Source: UBA5216 sp040081205
GTDB lineage: Bacteria > Pseudomonadota > Gammaproteobacteria > Burkholderiales > SG8-41
Reading direction: 5' to 3'
Assembly (NCBI GenBank): GCA_040081205.1
Contig: JBEBHE010000298.1
Coordinates: 1-5,724, forward strand
DNA: 5,724 nucleotides
Shown: positions 5,000-5,724 of the stretch, one piece after another
Numbering within the stretch: position 1 is the stretch's first letter
Layout: each line of letters starts with the position of its first letter
Translations under genes and position numbers: made by a program
Notes under the pieces: generated by a model
The model's input: only the letters and a program-made list of their open reading frames with translations
Told to the model about the DNA's origin: nothing
Databases searched by the model: none

Positions 5000-5724
5000 A
5001 TGGACCAACCCGAAAAGAATCCGCTGGCGTCAGCGAAAAGTGAAACGCAAACGCTGTGCGAGTATCTGGCGGCGATACGCTATGAAGCGCTGCCGCTGGA
5101 TGTGGTGTCGCGCACCGAAGATTTTTTTCTCGATTGGCTGGGTTCCGGATTGGCGGGCAAAGGCTCGCGCCCGGTGCTGGCGCTGGAAAAATTCGCAAAG
5201 GCGATGGGGCCGGCTACCGGGCCTTGCGAAATTTTGACCACGCGCGGCCGCACGTCGCCGTTCTTTGCGGCATTAATCAACGGCGCGGCGTCGCATGTGG
5301 TGGAGCAGGACGACGTGCATAACGGTTCGGTGTATCACCCGGCAACGGTGGTGTTTCCGGCGGTGCTGGCGGCGGCGCAGGAAGTCGGAGCATCGGGCAA
5401 GGATTTGATCGTGGCTAGCGTCGCAGGCTACGAATGCGGCGTGCGCGTGGGCGAGTTTCTCGGGCGTTCGCATTACAAGGTGTTCCACACTACCGGCACC
5501 GCAGGCAAGCTCGCGGCGGCGGCGGGTGTGGCGCATCTCCTCAAACTCAATGCGCAGCAAATGCAGCACTGCATCGGCTCGGCCGGCACCATGGCGGCGG
5601 GGCTGTGGGAATTTTTGCGCGACGCAGCGGATTCCAAGCAACTGCACACTGCCAAGGCTGCGGCGGATGGCCTGATGGCGGCGTACATCGCGCGCGATGG
5701 CTTTACCGGCGCGCACCGCATCCT
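5000..5724 (+). CDS. MmgE/PrpD family protein, N-terminal 241 residues (runs off window)
   Basis: The frame is open from ATG 5000 to the window end (241 complete codons); family members usually have 440-500 residues, so about half is seen. The family includes 2-methylcitrate dehydratase PrpD, cis-aconitate decarboxylase and iminodisuccinate epimerase, cofactor-free enzymes acting on di- and tricarboxylic acids. Visible landmarks are the N-terminal helix LCEYLAAIRYEALP (19-32), FFLDWLGSGLAG (42-53) and the signature INGAASHVVEQDDVHNG (93-109) with Asp104, Asp105 and His107, then His113-Pro114. These are followed by VAGYECGVRVG (141-151), VFHTTGTAGKLAAAAG (161-176) and LHTAKAAADGLMAA (215-228). 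The last segment usually has Gly where Ala218 stands. No signal peptide, so cytoplasmic. The divergent Bug receptor gene suggests a shared substrate pathway. Which reaction it catalyses cannot be told from the sequence; nothing points to PrpD itself, as no prpB or prpC is in view. Confidence 0.92.
   Translation, partial: MDQPEKNPLASAKSETQTLCEYLAAIRYEALPLDVVSRTEDFFLDWLGSGLAGKGSRPVLALEKFAKAMGPATGPCEILTTRGRTSPFFAALINGAASHVVEQDDVHNGSVYHPATVVFPAVLAAAQEVGASGKDLIVASVAGYECGVRVGEFLGRSHYKVFHTTGTAGKLAAAAGVAHLLKLNAQQMQHCIGSAGTMAAGLWEFLRDAADSKQLHTAKAAADGLMAAYIARDGFTGAHRI

Noticed and set aside
4573..5043. Open frame on the + strand crossing the receptor gene start and the divergent intergenic region
   Set aside because: Its first half is opposite the receptor's signal peptide and ligand loop. 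It runs through the promoter region into the MmgE/PrpD start in another frame, and the product is Arg-rich without motifs.
5273..5716. Open frame on the - strand inside the MmgE/PrpD gene
   Set aside because: It is opposite clear family signatures and its translation is Arg/His-rich and featureless.

Overview
The window is about 60% G+C protein-coding DNA. It looks like a betaproteobacterial chromosome, probably Burkholderiales-like. The main reason is a Bug/TctC-family periplasmic binding protein, a family massively expanded in that group, divergent from an MmgE/PrpD-family enzyme. No sequence search was possible, so the taxonomic call is an inference. There is no RNA gene, insertion sequence, CRISPR array or origin, and no gene-free stretch longer than about 165 bases.

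Left block (1-3543, all + strand). The window opens inside the 3' end of a small AbrB/MazE-like antitoxin gene. Its stop codon overlaps the start of a PIN-domain toxin gene by the ATGA arrangement. After 33 bases comes a cupin protein resembling three-histidine thiol dioxygenases. After another 28 bases comes a very long (772 aa) amidase-signature enzyme. Close spacing and good Shine-Dalgarno sites suggest that at least the cupin and amidase genes are co-transcribed.

Middle (3544-3861). A short, strikingly A+T-rich spacer precedes a small gene for a predicted two-helix membrane protein (79 aa) of unknown function. It converges on the next gene with only 29 bases between them.

Right block (3862-5724). 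A Bug-type solute receptor with a clear signal peptide lies on the - strand. A 5'-complete MmgE/PrpD-family gene on the + strand runs off the window's right edge. They are divergent across a 163-base intergenic region. That region holds a good sigma70-type promoter for the receptor gene, a -10-only promoter candidate for the MmgE/PrpD gene, a tandem TCATATG repeat almost equidistant from the two predicted transcription starts, and a perfect 14-base GC palindrome. A plausible reading is a shared control region coupling organic-acid capture to its catabolism.

The least ordinary items are three. The amidase keeps the catalytic Lys/Ser/Ser but has Arg-Ala in place of the usual Gly-Gly before the nucleophile, and carries large extra segments. 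The thiol-dioxygenase-like cupin sits directly upstream of it. The divergent control region carries symmetric repeats. I see no strong evidence for a wholly new system.
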